This document shows positions 13,001 to 28,000 of a stretch of DNA of 64,000 nucleotides, in pieces. The stretch is from NCBI RefSeq assembly GCF_041381155.1, contig NC_091141.1:22030828-22094827 (forward strand), written 5' to 3'. Source of the stretch: Argopecten irradians. Its lineage: Eukaryota > Mollusca > Bivalvia > Pectinida > Pectinidae. The position numbers and the translations under genes were made by a program. Positions within the stretch are counted from its first letter, which is position 1; every line of letters starts with the position of its first letter. Under the pieces are notes generated by a model. It saw nothing but the letters and a program-made list of their open reading frames with translations, was not told the origin of the DNA and ran no database searches.

Positions 13001-16000
13001 TGTCCCTGAAACATGATGGAGGAGGACCACTTTATCCACTTCCACTGTCCCTGAATCATGATGGAGGAGGACCACTTTATCTACTTCCACTGTCCCTGAA
13101 TCACGATGGAGGAGGACCTTTTTATCCACTTCCACTGTCCCTGAATCATGATGGAGGAGGACCACTTTATCCACTTCCGCTGTCCCTGAATCATGATGGA
13201 GGAGGACCACTTTATCCACTTCCACTGTCCCTGAATCATGATGGAGGAGGACCACTTTATCCACTTCCGCTGTCCCTGAAACATGAAGGAGGAGGACCAC
13301 TTTATCCACTTCCACTGTCCCTGAATCATGATGGAGGAGGACCACTTTATCTACTTCCACTGTCCCTGAATAATGATGGAGGAGGACCACTTTATCCACT
13401 TCCGCTGTCCCTGAAACATGATGGAGGAGGACCACTTTATCCACTTCCACTGTCCCTGAATCATGATGGAGGAGGACCACTTTATCCACTTTTGCTGTCC
13501 CTGAATCATAATGGAGGAGGACTACTTTATGCACTTTTGCTGTCCCTGAATCATGATGGAGGAGGACCTTTTTATCCACTTTTGCTGTCCCTGAATCATG
13601 ATGGAGGAGGACCACTTTATCCACTTCTGCTGTCCCTGAATCATGATGGAGGAGGACCACTTTATCCACTTCTGCTGTCCCTGAATCATGATGGAGGAGG
13701 ACCACTTTATCCACTTCCACTGTCCCTGAATCATGATGGAGGAGGACCACTTTATCCACTTCCACTGTCCCTGAATCATGATGGAGGAGGACCACTTTAT
13801 CCACTTCCGCTGTCCCTAAATCATGATGGAGCAGGACCACTTTATCCACTTCCACTGTCCCTGAATCATGATGGAGGAGGACCTTTTACCCACTTCCGCT
13901 GTCCCTGAATCATGATGGAGGAGGACCACTTTATCCACTTCCACTGTCCCTGAATCATGATGGAGGAGGACCACTTTATCAACTTCTGCTGTCCCTGAAT
14001 CATGATGAAGGAGGACCACTTTATCCACTTCTGCTGTCCCTGAATCATAATGGAGGAGGACTACTTTATCCACTTTTGCTGTCCCTGAATCATGATGGAG
14101 GAGGACCACTTTATCCACTTCTGCTGTCCCTGAATCATGATGGAGGAGGACCACTTTATCCACTTCCACTGTCCCTGAATCATGATGGAGGAGGACCACT
14201 TTATCCACTTCCGCTGTCCCTGAATCATGATGGAGGAGGACCACTTTATCCTCTTCCACTGTCCCTGAATCATGATGGAGGAGGACCACTTTATCCTCTT
14301 CCACTGTCCCTGAATCATGATGGAGGAGGACCACTTTATCCACTTCCACTGTCCCTGAATCATGATGGAGGAGGACCACTTTATCCACTTCCACTGTCCC
14401 TGAATCATAATGGAGGAGGACCACTTTATCCACTTTTGCTGTCCCTGAATCATGATGGAGGAGGACCACTTTATCCACTTCTACTGTCCCTGAATCATGA
14501 TGGAGGAGGACCACTTTATCCACTTCCACTGTCCCTGAATCATGATGGAGGAGGACCACTTTATCCTCTTCCACTGTCCCTGAATCATGATGGAGGAGGA
14601 CCACTTTATCCACTTCCACTGTCCCTGAATCATGATGGAGGAGGACCACTTTATCCACTTCCACTGTCCCTGAATCATGATGGAGGAGGACCTTTTTATC
14701 CACTTCTGCTGTCCCTGAATCATGATGGAGGAGGACCACTTTATCCACTTCTGCTGTCCCTGAATCATGATGTATCTCCTGTCCACACGATTTAGTAGAT
14801 GTACTTTGCAAAAACATACATAATAATTAGAAGTTTATGCATGACAAGTGTAATTGTCAACAAGATGCTATATATACCTTCTGATGACGGCGTGGAATAA
14901 ATGTAATATGGCTGTGCAATCTTTGCCTCCGTTAAATCCAATACATATTTCTTCTAATCTGAAAATAAAATAAGCACTTAATGATATTTGATGATTTATA
15001 TGTACTCTATCACAAGGGGAATACAATACATATTGTACTGCTTGCCTTTTACCTGTCCAAAGTTTCTGAAGGTTGATATTTTTCCTAGCTACAATATGTG
15101 TATATTTGTCTCTTTTAGGAAAACTAATTCAAAGGAGATGACAGATTTAATAGATGTTACAGTAGCCTTTAGTGTAATAATTTTATCTTCCTTTTAAATC
15201 TGTTAGGAGAATTTATGAAGAGCTAACCACTAAATCATTTTATTCTAGTGAAAGACAACTAATTACAATGGTATAAAGATTGTATTAACAAATATATCAT
15301 TTCACTTCTTGAATCTATACATGTACTTTAAAACCAAAGGCCTACACAAAATATGAGTTTAGATGATTATATTACCTATATCTTTCCAGACTTTGTTCGA
15401 TGATGTTGATGGAATGTTGTAGCTTGTCACAGAATTGCTTGTCCACTGTGTTAGACTGGAGGATACTGTATACTCTATCTGCAGCATTGGTTACAGGGTC
15501 CTTGTCAAAGTTTACCACAGAGCCTGGACAACAAAACAGGGGAAATAACTCACACAAAACTACTACATCTATTTCAAAGTTTACCACAGAGCCTGGACAA
15601 CAAAACAGGGGAAATAACTCACACAGAATTACTAGGTCCTTGTCAAAGTTAACCACAGAGCCTGGACAACAAAACATGGGAAATAACTCACACAGAACTA
15701 CTAGGTCCTTGTCAAAGTTTACCACGGAGCATGGACAACAAAACAGGGGAAATAACTCAAACAAAACTACTAGGTCTTGTCAAAGTTTACCACAGAGCCT
15801 GGACAACAAAGCAGGGGAAATAACTCAAACAAAACTACTAGGTCTTGTCAAAGTTTACCACAGAGCCTGGACAACAAAACAGGGGAAATAACTCACACAG
15901 AACTACTAGGTCTTGTCAAAGTTTACCACAGAGCCTGGACAACAAAACAGGGGAAATAACTAACACAGAACTACTAGGTCTTGTCAAAGTTTACCACGGA

Positions 16001-19000
16001 GCCTGGACAACAAAATGGACAACAAAACAGGGAAAATAACTCACACAGAACTACTAGGTCCTTGTCAAAGTTTACCACAGAGCCTGGACAACAAAGCAGG
16101 GGAAATAACTCATACAAAACTACTAGGTCCTTGTCAAAGTTTACCACAGAGCCTGGACAACAAAACTGGGGAAATAACTCGTGCAGAACTACTAGGTCCT
16201 TGTCAAAGTTGACCACGCAGCCTAGACAACAATACAGATTCATTAATAATAACAACAACAAATTACTTGATGAAATCAAATCATATCTAAGATTACATTT
16301 AAATTTATGCATGAAAATTGGCTTCAAATGCAGGTCAAAACTTCAAACTGAAGTTTAATTCTGTGTTATAGTACTTGTAATTATCAACAGTAACCTTGTA
16401 CACACATTGGTGTTCTATTACATTCCCAATTACAAACCATCAGTTTTATCAAAGTGAAATAAAATTGTTCATCTGGAAACCCAAATAACCCAGTAACTAT
16501 TATAAATAGTCCTTTATGAAGGTATGAGGCAAAAATTATACCATATTTGACCTGATAAGCGCCACTCCCCCTTTTTGAGGCCTGAATTTGACTTTACTAC
16601 TGACTGAAATAATAAAAACTATATAGATTTCTTTATTTGATTTCTTTTGTAAATAGGTTTAAATGGCTTACGATTTGTAACTCTGTCTTTGCATATTACA
16701 GAGTTAGCTCCCTTGCGAATAGGTATTGATTATTACGTCATTATTTTGTGAGCGAAATTTACATCGTTTTCTCCGAAAAGTATGACGTTACGTTCGCAAA
16801 TACATGAAGTCACAATCAATACCTACCCGTAAGGGCAGATAACTCTGTTATAGGCAAATACAGAATAATTCTGTGAAATGTTAGTCCTAGTCCTTTTGAG
16901 TGCCCCTTCATATTGCAATTTTTTATGTCCTGGGCGCTTATTAGGTCAAATAAGGTAGCGTATATGTATGAACACTAAAAAGAAATTCATATCCTGATAA
17001 AAATTCCATATCTTATTGTTTTTTAAGATAAAACGATTTATCAGAAGAATACAACATCCAAGAAGGATCTGTACCATTCTAATGGACATAGAAAATTCAG
17101 TATATTAGCATTTTCATTATGTATAGATCCATTATTTTAGATGCTACTCCTTGTAACTAAGATGTCCATGGTGGCTTAGTGGTAAAGGTGTTTAACATTT
17201 ATTTTTTAGACTTAACCTTAATAGGGGCAGAGTGGTTAAGATGTGGCGACATATTACCACACTAAGGCCTCCAGTCCTCTGGGTCGCAAGTTCGAATCCC
17301 ATGTGGGACAGCTGCCAGGTACTGACGCCTGGTCTGTGGTTTTTCTCAGGGAACTCTGGCTTTCCTCCACCAACAAACCTGGTATGTCCTTACATGACCC
17401 TGGTTGTTAATAGGATAAACTTTTAAATAAATTTTAACCCACACACTTAACCTTCAATAACCCTGTGCTACAGGTACAATATCCCGTGTATGATCATATC
17501 AGAAAAGGTCATTAAAGGATAGATGTCAAACTGTAAATCTCAGATGTCTTTCAGACATGTAATCTACCTATGTAAGATAATGCAAATGTCACCATGACCC
17601 TGTATAGATCAATCTGTATACCTACCTTATAGCTATTACTCACACTGACAACAGAAAATGAGTTTTTATGTAAAAGCATAAAGCTGCCTAAAAACATGCT
17701 TGAACTCTTTCTAATGTTGATGATTAAGAAGACAGTGTTTACCTGATGACAGTGCTACAGACATATTGATGTCTATATACCGGTCTTCGTCACCTGGTAT
17801 TTACTTTCTGATCACCACAAGATAACAGACATATGTGCAGATTTACATACACATGTGTATACAGATGTCAGGTTAAACTGTATTTATAGATTTCAGGCTA
17901 TTTAACATACAGGTGTAAGACAGTGTCTCCTGTCATACATGTACCATCTCACTACTGTATAGGATGTCATGGTTTCCATAGCAACTATCAATGATACAAA
18001 AGTACATATTTATAAACAGTTAGAGACATTAGGCTGTATTGTTACTTATAAGGTATTTGTCTAGCTGAAGTAGTAATTAGCTAGTAAGCTTCCATTTATA
18101 ATTAATCTGTACTATTATAAAATATCCTGACTAATAAATATAGATTAACACGAAGCTGTATGTTTTATAACCAATATTATAAAAGCTCAAATATTCTTTT
18201 TAGATAAAAAATTGCATTTTCAAAAAACTTTAAACACTTAGATATACCCAACTGGTATATTTTTTCAACTCCTAAGCATGTAGTTTATAAACAGTTTGAA
18301 ATAATGTCTGTCGAGGTTTTATCGGCAGCATGGACGCAAAAAGGTCAGGGGTCACATGCCTTATACTTGGGTTTTCTACTGGCACTGTGGTTTCCTCTCA
18401 TTATCCCTTTATAAAGTGGGTTTTCTTTTTACAAGTTAAATAACTTGTTTTGCAATCAACCTAAAACAAGAACTGTCATCCAGGAAGCCAAATAATACCT
18501 CCTCGGCCAAAAACCTCCCCTCTTTTGTTACAATTAAGAGGCATATAATTCTTAAACAGATGGAGATACACTATGTATGTGTGTAAGTGTTCTGGCATAA
18601 AAGGATCATTGCCATTAAGTTCCATTGAAATCTGCATCTAAGTAGCTTAAAACTGCTCTATATATTTGTTAATACATAATTAATATGATTTTGTCTTTCT
18701 ATCGAAATCATCATGTGTACGGTATAATTATTTTCATTCCATTTTAGAAGAGCTGCACTTAAATAGGAGGAGTAGTCCATTGATCATTGTGTCAAAAGCT
18801 GGACAACCTGAACCTATTATCACCCTCCTCATTTATTACACAAAAAGTGAATTTTCTATTTTTGATGACAGTGACCTTCTACTGAGTAACATACCTTATA
18901 CATTGCCCATTCACTGACTTAAATATTACAAACTGCATCCATACATTGATGGCCAATTAATTCTCATTCTAGAAATCACAAAATAGGCAACAGCAGCTGA

Positions 19001-22000
19001 TCTTTACATCTAAAATATATGTATCATTTGGCTATTATTACCAACCGTCGTGGTAATATTCTGACAGAACAAATCAATACCCCATCAACACAGCTGATGC
19101 TCATATCTATTTCATTACATATACACATGTACTTTAAGAATATGCAATATTACCTTGGCATATAAATCATATATCTTAAATTGTATACAACAACTAAATC
19201 TTAATATATCATAATAGCTTCACAATGAATAAAACTTCAATAATTGTATACAATACAGTAAACTGTGCATTTAAATCTGAATATAAAACTCTAAATATTA
19301 CAATCTTTATATAAAATGCACAATGAAGTAAAACCTAGATATATATGATACAATATACTATAGTCTTGATATAACACCTCAGATAAAAAAAACAACTTTT
19401 TAACCCTTCGTAATATAATCTTGATAAAAACCCCTCATGATAAAATCTTGATATAAAACCCCTCATGATAAAATCTTGATATAAAACCCTCATAATAAGA
19501 TCTTGATATAAAACCTCACATAACATAATCTTGATATCAAACCCCACATAATATACTGTAATCTTGATATAAACCCCACATGATATATTCTTGATATAAA
19601 TCATAACATCTTAATATAAAACCCAACATAATATAATCTTGAAAACCACACATAAAGTAGTGTAAGCTTGATATAAACCCCACATAATCTATTCTTGATA
19701 TAAAACCCCACATACCGGTAATATATATAATCTTGATATAAAGCCCCTCATAACATAATCTTGATATAAAGCCCCTCATAACATAATCTTGGTATATTAA
19801 GCCCCTCATAATACAATTTTGGTAGAAATCCCTTCATAACATAATCTTGATATAAACCCCTCATCATAAAATCTTGATATAAAACCCCTCATAAAGTAAT
19901 CTTGAGATAAACCCTTCATAATAAAATCTTGATAATAAAACCCCTCATAATATAATTTTGATATAAAATCCCTAATGATAAGATCTTAATATAAAACTCC
20001 ACATAACATAATCTTGATATCAAACCCCACATAATGTAATCTTGATAGAAATCCCTTCATAATGTAATCTTGATATAAAACCCCACTTAAGATAATCTGA
20101 ATATAAAACCACGAATAATGTAACCTATAAAACCCTCATAATATAATCTTGATATAAAATCCCTAATGATAAGATCTTAATATAAACCCCTCATAATTAA
20201 ATTTTGATATATAAAACTCCACATAACATAATCTTGATATATAAAACCCCACATAATGTAATCTTGATAGAAATCCCTTCATAATGTAATCTTGATATAA
20301 AACCCCACTTAAGATAATCTTAATATAAGACTGCGAATAATATAACCTTGAAATAAAAACCCTCATAATATAATCTTGATATAAACCCCTCATGATATAA
20401 TCTTGACATATAAAACCTCTCATAATATAATCTTGATATAAAACTCCAATTAATAATCTTGATATAAAACTCCTCAAAAACAGGGCTTGACATTAACTTT
20501 TTTTAAAGATGCTCCAACGCTGACAGCTGAGCATAAATGATATTCATTATTTGAACAATAATTGGTGTTAAATCGTGTATATATATGTCTAATTAACACA
20601 AAAACTAATATAAAATAATTTAGTTTGACTCTGGTGCATGGGCAATCAGTACTTTATTTCATATAGGATATAGTGCCACGGAATTTTTCCTGGATGCAAT
20701 TAATTTTTTTTTCTTATTTTAAACTTGATTTGAAATAAAATTTGAAGCTCAAACTTTTCAATGGTGGTAATGGTGTAAACTAAGTAACTTTTGTAACAGA
20801 AGAAAAAAATACTAAATCATCTGCTCCAGTTTTTGATAGTGAAAAAATACCATTTGTCAGCGGTGGAGCATCTTTAAGCACATGCTGTGTTGGGCAGGAA
20901 GCCACAAAAACCTACCTGCCCAACTGGAAATTTGACTTGCTCAATAAAATTTAATGCAAAATGATAATAATACTGTAATACATGTTTTAGGCAGTTGTAT
21001 ATTTTCAAATCATTGCATATGTCAAGCTCCCATTTTTATGTCAAATGATTTCCTATTAGATTTAGTTTGAGAAAAAATATTCTATGATTAATTTATCATT
21101 CCTTTTGATTTTCTTAATTTAGATTGTGTTCCCAATGTCCTGTTAATAATAATAATAATAATATTTATTCAGGTAAAGTAACAAACAGACAAACATCATG
21201 TTGCGGTTTGGTTGGACATACAGATATCAATACATAGATATATCACAAATGTACATTTAGATAGTTCAACGTAAAGTTACAAATTAACAAACATTATACA
21301 TGTAACTCTTTACCTAGGATAACTCATCAAAGCCACGAAGGCTTATTTCCAAGGGGGGGGTTCCCATATAATAAGTTTTTGAATAATTATAAAATCACAC
21401 ACTTATAACCTAGTCCATAATATGGTTTATATGACAATGAACAATTTCAAAAACATGCTTAGCCTTTATGAAAAGTAGACAAGCAATAAATTGTTCCTAT
21501 ACTGTCCAGTCGGTCTAGTGATAATTATCAGGAACCTTCCAAATCTAATGACTCCCCTGACCCTACCAATCTGCTTTGATATATTTTCTCTTTAGTCCAC
21601 ACAGTATCAGTGATAATTTACCAGATGAATAGAGGTGTCTTAGCTATAACAATATTATACGAACAAAAAACTGTGTCATTATTAGTGAAAGCATGTGTAG
21701 CCAGGCATGGCTAACATAACATATCAATTTCTTGATTTTTAGTCAAATGCTGGTCATGCATCATTTATCTTGCACATAATGATAAACTTATGATTTCTAC
21801 CATTGTTATACCATTGTTTTAGAGCTACCACTTTGCCATGCTGTCTGTCAAAATCTTGTTAAGACTGTAGGGTTGTACAAACATCTGTTTGACCATGACT
21901 AATTATGCAATCATAGGCTAGCTCAGATTTTGTTGCAGACCCTTACTTTAATCTTAATGATTGTAATATCAACTGTTCATCAGCCTAAACAAGAATAAAT

Positions 22001-25000
22001 GGCACTATGTATATATATCCAGCTGCTCAGTCGTGCAAAGTCACAGACTAACTAACCTGCCCGACAGGAGGTCTGACCTGCCCCAGGCAGTCGGGCAATG
22101 GTTAATGTCGAGCCCAGATAATATAATCTTGATATAAAACCCCGCATAATATAATCTTGCTAGCGCTTCATGGAATTTGCCTCTGTCCAGTTTGCATTCA
22201 TATTGGCTATGAATGCTAACTGAAAGGCGTTCAATGCTTAAATGTATACAGGCATTAAATGTTTGTGTGTATACAGGCATTAAATGTTTATATGTATACA
22301 GGCATTTAATGTTTGTATGTATACAGGCATTAAATGTTTATATGTATACAGGAATTAAATGTTTGTACATATACAGACATTAATGTTTGTGTGTATAAAG
22401 GCATTTTAAAAATGTTTGTATGTATACAGGCATTAAATGGTTATATGTATACAGGCATTTAATGTTTGTATGTAAACAGGCATTAAATGTTTGTATGTAT
22501 ACAGGCATTAAATGTTTGTATGTATACAGGCCTTAAATGTTTGTGTGTATAAAGGCATTAAATGTTTGTGTGTAGAAAGGCATTAAATGTTTGTATGTAT
22601 ACAGGCATTTAATGTTTGTATGTATATAGGGATTCGCCCCCAAGTATAAAGAAATATCTAGCCTACCTTGAGGGAGTTTATTGATGAGACCCTGTTTGGC
22701 TTGACAGAGGACATCAGCATTGTTTGACTCCAGCGTCAGTTTTACTTTATAAAAGCTGTAAGGACGAAAACATCATTGCTCAAAAATGAATTGATTCATT
22801 ATAAAATTTTTGTAACAATGAACCAAAAATACTCCCCATTTTTAAGGTTTAAGGTAACATAGATATTGATATGAGTAATGGCAAAAATTCAATATTAATT
22901 TAAGAAATATTGATTGAGAAGTATAACTATACATAAAAAGGTTTCAATCAATATTTCAAAACATGAAACAAATAAATCTCTGGAAAAGTAGGAAGTATTT
23001 ACAAAACCTTTTCTTGTGGTACTTAACATAAAGTTGTCTATTTTGAGTTTTTTCCTCAATTATAGCCTCTTTCAGTCATGTTCATGTATCATACATATAC
23101 TTATATATATATAATGATCATATAATTATGTTTGCTGCTCACCATGTGTATATGTACAAGTGAATTTATTTCCATATTAATGATAAATTTTAATATTAAA
23201 CTTTCCAACACAAATGAGACAAAAAGAAGTACAATTGTAGGGGAGATAACTCTTGTATTACAGACTGAAATCAATCAGTTCCAACAAGTAAGATACTGTG
23301 TTGCCTTCTTAGTCTGGCAGTAAAAACTCAGTATAAGCTATCAATAATCATTATAAGCAAATCAAAACTTCCTTACTTACATATACATAAGTAAGCTTTA
23401 TGGATGTGTTAATTCCTTGATGAAGAATTTTGTATTTTATGGACACAATACAAATTACATGTATAATGATCTTTATAATACCATGTATACAGGGTTCAAC
23501 ATTTACTTTTAAACTTAATTACTTGCCCTATAGGGCAAGTGACTTTGAGTTTTACTTGCCCAGACCTAATTTGAGAAAGTAAAATTGCAATTTTAATAAA
23601 TTGATTTTGTATGAAAACTTAAGATGTTTTACTTTATATATTAAGTAATCACTCTTAAGCTTTAACACCATTTTTCATTTTAATACTGTTGCATTTTGTA
23701 TGGATCTATCATCATTATTGACTTCAAAATAAGGTATTGATTAATCAGAAGATGTTTGTTTTTCATTTCCCAATAATTTTTTACAGTTATTTCACTATAA
23801 ATTTTTACTGTTTTAGTGTTAGTATTACTATCCAGTGCGCCAACTACTTCAGGTCGTCCAGTTAAATTACCGACAGAACAACTGGTTTCTATATCTCCGA
23901 AATAAGAACAAAACACAGCTAATTCATTCTTTTGTTTTTTTCTTCTATTTGATAATGCTTTTCAGCATTTAAATGCCCTGAACTGTTTCAATGTGATTTA
24001 ATGCTCCCTAGTCCTAATGTGTCAGTTCCTAGTACGAAACTGGAATCAAGACGATTAGGCCTAATTCAACTTGAAACATGACTGGCCATGCATCAGACTA
24101 GATGACTCATTTAAGTCTAGCCATGGATAGTCTTTCTTTCCATTTTGGTAGAACAACTCTCTTTCTAGTGTTTTTACGTACTATTGTTTAGATTTTTTTA
24201 AGAGCTCGAGGTAAAACCACACTTCATCAAAATAAACCTGCCATTTTGTATCTAGACACAAATCGGACACAAACCGTAAATAGGTCATATTCCGGGCCGG
24301 AAACACGTTTAAAAGTTTGTATGTTGGATTTAAATAAAATAACACAGCGATGTATCAGCAAGGATTGGTGAAATATTTATTCTGCATGATATTACATGTT
24401 ACAAGGTTTGTAAGTTTTCACTGTCAGTAGGTTGCCTGATCGGGCAAATAGATGCAGAGTTCAATTGCCCGAACCAGTGTTCTACTTGCCCTGGGCTATT
24501 GGGCAACCGTTAATGTCAAACCGTGAGTATATAAGTCTCTGACTTTTTAAAACTATTCAGAGAAAATTGATCAGATACGCTTTTGTCTAAAAATGGGGTA
24601 AGAACAAAAACGTATTTTATGGCTTTCGAAGCTTAAAAAAAAAACCTGTTACCTGTTAGTGAAATCTGGATAAGATCCAAGAGCTATCACCCTTCTGTAC
24701 TTATCGGCAAACTCATTGAGCACTGCAGCAATAGAGACCTCATCCTTCTCCACGTAAATCTCTTCCATGTAACATTCCCCAGCGGGGTTCTTAAACAGGT
24801 CCTGTATCAGAGTAAATCTCAGTAAAACATGTTGCATACTGTATAAGTATAAACATTTGTAGACATTAAGGCTTTCATACTTGAAGGTCAGGCCTCGAAT
24901 TTAACATTTGATGTCACTTGTTAAAAACAGCAATTAAGTGCTGTAAATTTGAACATGCTATAAAAAGTTTTACTTGTAATTAAATCTCCATTTTCAACTT

Positions 25001-28000
25001 ATAGTTTTGTTTTAAATTATATGATTTACTTTGCATGATGATGTTAGAAGTACAGGTATATCAATATTATAGTAAGAACTGTGTCCTCATATTTTCCATT
25101 AAAATCAAATTATTCACAATCATGATGAAGTTGTTACAGTTGCTGCTAAATCAGCAAATACATATTTTTCTGCTTTCTATTCTGGGACATCTACATGCAA
25201 ATAGCAAGTAAAAAAAGTCTGAAATTTGAAGCCTGGAAAAATAAGATTATAAACAGGTTGATAGTTACCTCCATAGTGACAAAGGAGCGTTCAAGTATCG
25301 AAGGAACTCCTGGAAAAACACAAACATTCTTGCATACCACCAAAGGAAACTTATTTCTTTCGCCTGTTTTTTTACTGACACCATACACTAACCTTGCAGT
25401 GCTTGGTACCTTTAAAGAAGAGAAAGATATCATAAAGGTCAAGGTCATATCACAAAGGTCAAGCTAAATGTCAGAGTTCAAAAGGTTTACAAATTAATGC
25501 CATATCAGCAGTGCACCACTTCATAGTAATAACTGCTATTAAACCATATGATGTATGAAATAATAGGCATCCATATTCTACTTTAGGTGACTACGTTTGA
25601 TCAAAATAATTTACAGCGCCGTTACAACAAGTGTTGCTGTCAACACTCATTCACTCGATAGACAAGTTGGCTGGTAGCTGATGTAGTAGGCTGGTAACTG
25701 ATGCAGTAGATTAGATTTTAGTTGGCATGTAACGAAGGCGCTGATTGGCTGAAGCATTGGCAGCCCGACTGATTGGCCCCCCGACTTACAAGATCGCCGA
25801 CAACATTGTGAAGTAGGCGGAGCCAGCGGATCTTTGATGTTCAAACCCAACTCTGTTGCACAATGTGTTTGATCATGTTGTGTACTATATTATTATATTT
25901 ACAATGTATACAACCAATCGCTGTATTTAAAATTCGTTATTGTTTTGTTTCACTTATTAAGCGATATTTTTGAGGATTTGTTGTCCATAAATTTTTTGCC
26001 ATTTCTCTCGACTTCGGGAAATATTCATACTGTAGCTTATCTATCAAAGTTCCAATGGTTCAAATTTTGCATCTTGTTTATTTATGTGTGAGGTTTATAT
26101 CTATTTATTCTTCTATCTGTTGTAATGTTACATGTAATGTCAAAGCCAAATCTAGCTACGTTGTAGCGGAAAAAGGGAATCGCCTTCTGCCCGACTTTTC
26201 TGCTGCAAGCGTTTGGTGTGGAAACCAAATCAGGTATGGCTGACAATAGATTATGTCTTGTCAAAATATATTCCGATCAAACACGGTTTTAACACATACC
26301 TGGGTGTTAGTAGGGGATGTTATTCTAGTTTTAGACGTCGAGTTTGAATGCATAGCCTAAATACTTATAATTCAATTTGATTCATAATTGCGCGACCCTC
26401 ACAGGTAATGTTCTCGGAGGTTGGCGCATGCGCGGCGGTAGTTTACAAAATGTCGGTTGAATTTAGCCGAGAAATTGTCAACACTAGATTCAAATGCATC
26501 TATCTGATTAAATACTGGTGACAAAGTTAAAAAATCTACGCTTACAGCTGGAATAGCATCCCCTACTAACATCCAGGTATGTGCCAAAGCCGGGTTTTAT
26601 CGGAATATATTTTGACAAGACACGATGGTCGGTCGTACATTGTACCTGATTTGGTTTCCTACAACTTGCAGTAAAGTTATAATTAGGTAGAAGCAGGCAA
26701 TATCTTTTCTGTACAACTTCTGACTGACTTTTCTGCTACAACAGTAGCTCTTTCCTTCATTGATATGTACTTCACTGAGTAGAGTAGTGCTGATTCAGAG
26801 TCTATACATGAGGTAATTAAAATGTGTTTTTACATTATAAAGCTTGCAATGCCGATCATCTTCTGAATCAGTACACGTTTCTGATCTTGGTAATCGCCGA
26901 CAGGCGTTTCCGACTGTTTAGCTCCACCCCTACATTGAAGCGACAGCCAATGAGAGATGCGCTTATACGGCTTATTGAATGTCGTTGGCAAACTGACTAG
27001 CTACCATGTAAACTGACTAGCTACCAATCAACGGAACCACTTGCTAGACTAGCCGTCACATGTACGCTTATTGTAACAGTGCTGTAAAGACTAAACGGTT
27101 TTCTAGTGGATTTACACATGAATCTAACCTCTATTAAATCAAGTCAAATGAAGTTGATTAAAGACATAACAAGAGGCCCATGGGCCTGAATAGTCAACCG
27201 AGTTCGGATACGTAAACAAAGACATATGAACACCATATATTGGCCCATCAGACCCTTGCAGTCAGTCAGTAATAAATTGACTTTTTAATCTATTAAGAGT
27301 ATTTGGTTTCATCAAATCTGTGAATTCAGATCCAAGGGTCATAAAATTCACAATTGTTTTAAAGGGCCTTAAGACCTTTCAGTCTATGAGGAGTATCTGG
27401 TTCCATCAAATCTGTGACTTCAGAAGAAGATTTTAAATTTTTAGCCATTTTGACCACTTTTGAGCTCGCCCCTCTGGCCCCTGGGTGTTAGCCAGGACCA
27501 ATATGGATAGGATGTTAAAATGCTATCTGAGGCTAATAATTCTAACCAAGTGTGACTCATTTCCTATTACAAATGACCAAATAATGTTCATAAATGTATT
27601 TTCTTATTTAAACTGTAGTAAACTTAACCCCCTTCCCACAGAGAAACGCAAGAACCCAAGTTCATATAATTCACAGTTTTTGTAAAGACCTTAAGACCTT
27701 TCTATCTATGAAGAATATTTGATTCTACCATATCTGTGAGTGGAGAAGAAGATTTTTGAAATTTTAGTCAATTTTACCCCTTTTGGCTCCTCCCACAGTC
27801 CCCTGGGGGCTGGGGGCCATATAATTTGAATTTTTTATTGACCTTATGCCTTAAAAGGTTTGTGGAAATTTAAACAGAAATTGCTTAAAAAGAAGAAATC
27901 GAAAAAATAAACTGTTAACGGACATATGACGGATGACAACGGACAAAAGGCTATAAGAATGGGTCACTTGAGACTAGGGTGACCTAAGAAAGGTCTCCTC

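Noticed and set aside
11483..14817. Long periodic ORFs on both strands (up to 537 codons)
   Set aside because: They follow from a 45-bp repeat without stop codons in several frames; no start context, domain or non-repeat part supports a protein.
11566..16235. CRISPR-like arrays
   Set aside because: The repeats are contiguous without unique spacers, and the genome is animal.
17229..17298. A tRNA gene
   Set aside because: Box A and B-like strings are present, but no cloverleaf with a proper anticodon arm or acceptor stem is seen, and a SINE body follows.
23523..23540. TTGCCCTATAGGGCAAG as a transcription factor palindrome
   Set aside because: It belongs to the subterminal part of the TIR element at 23490-24525.
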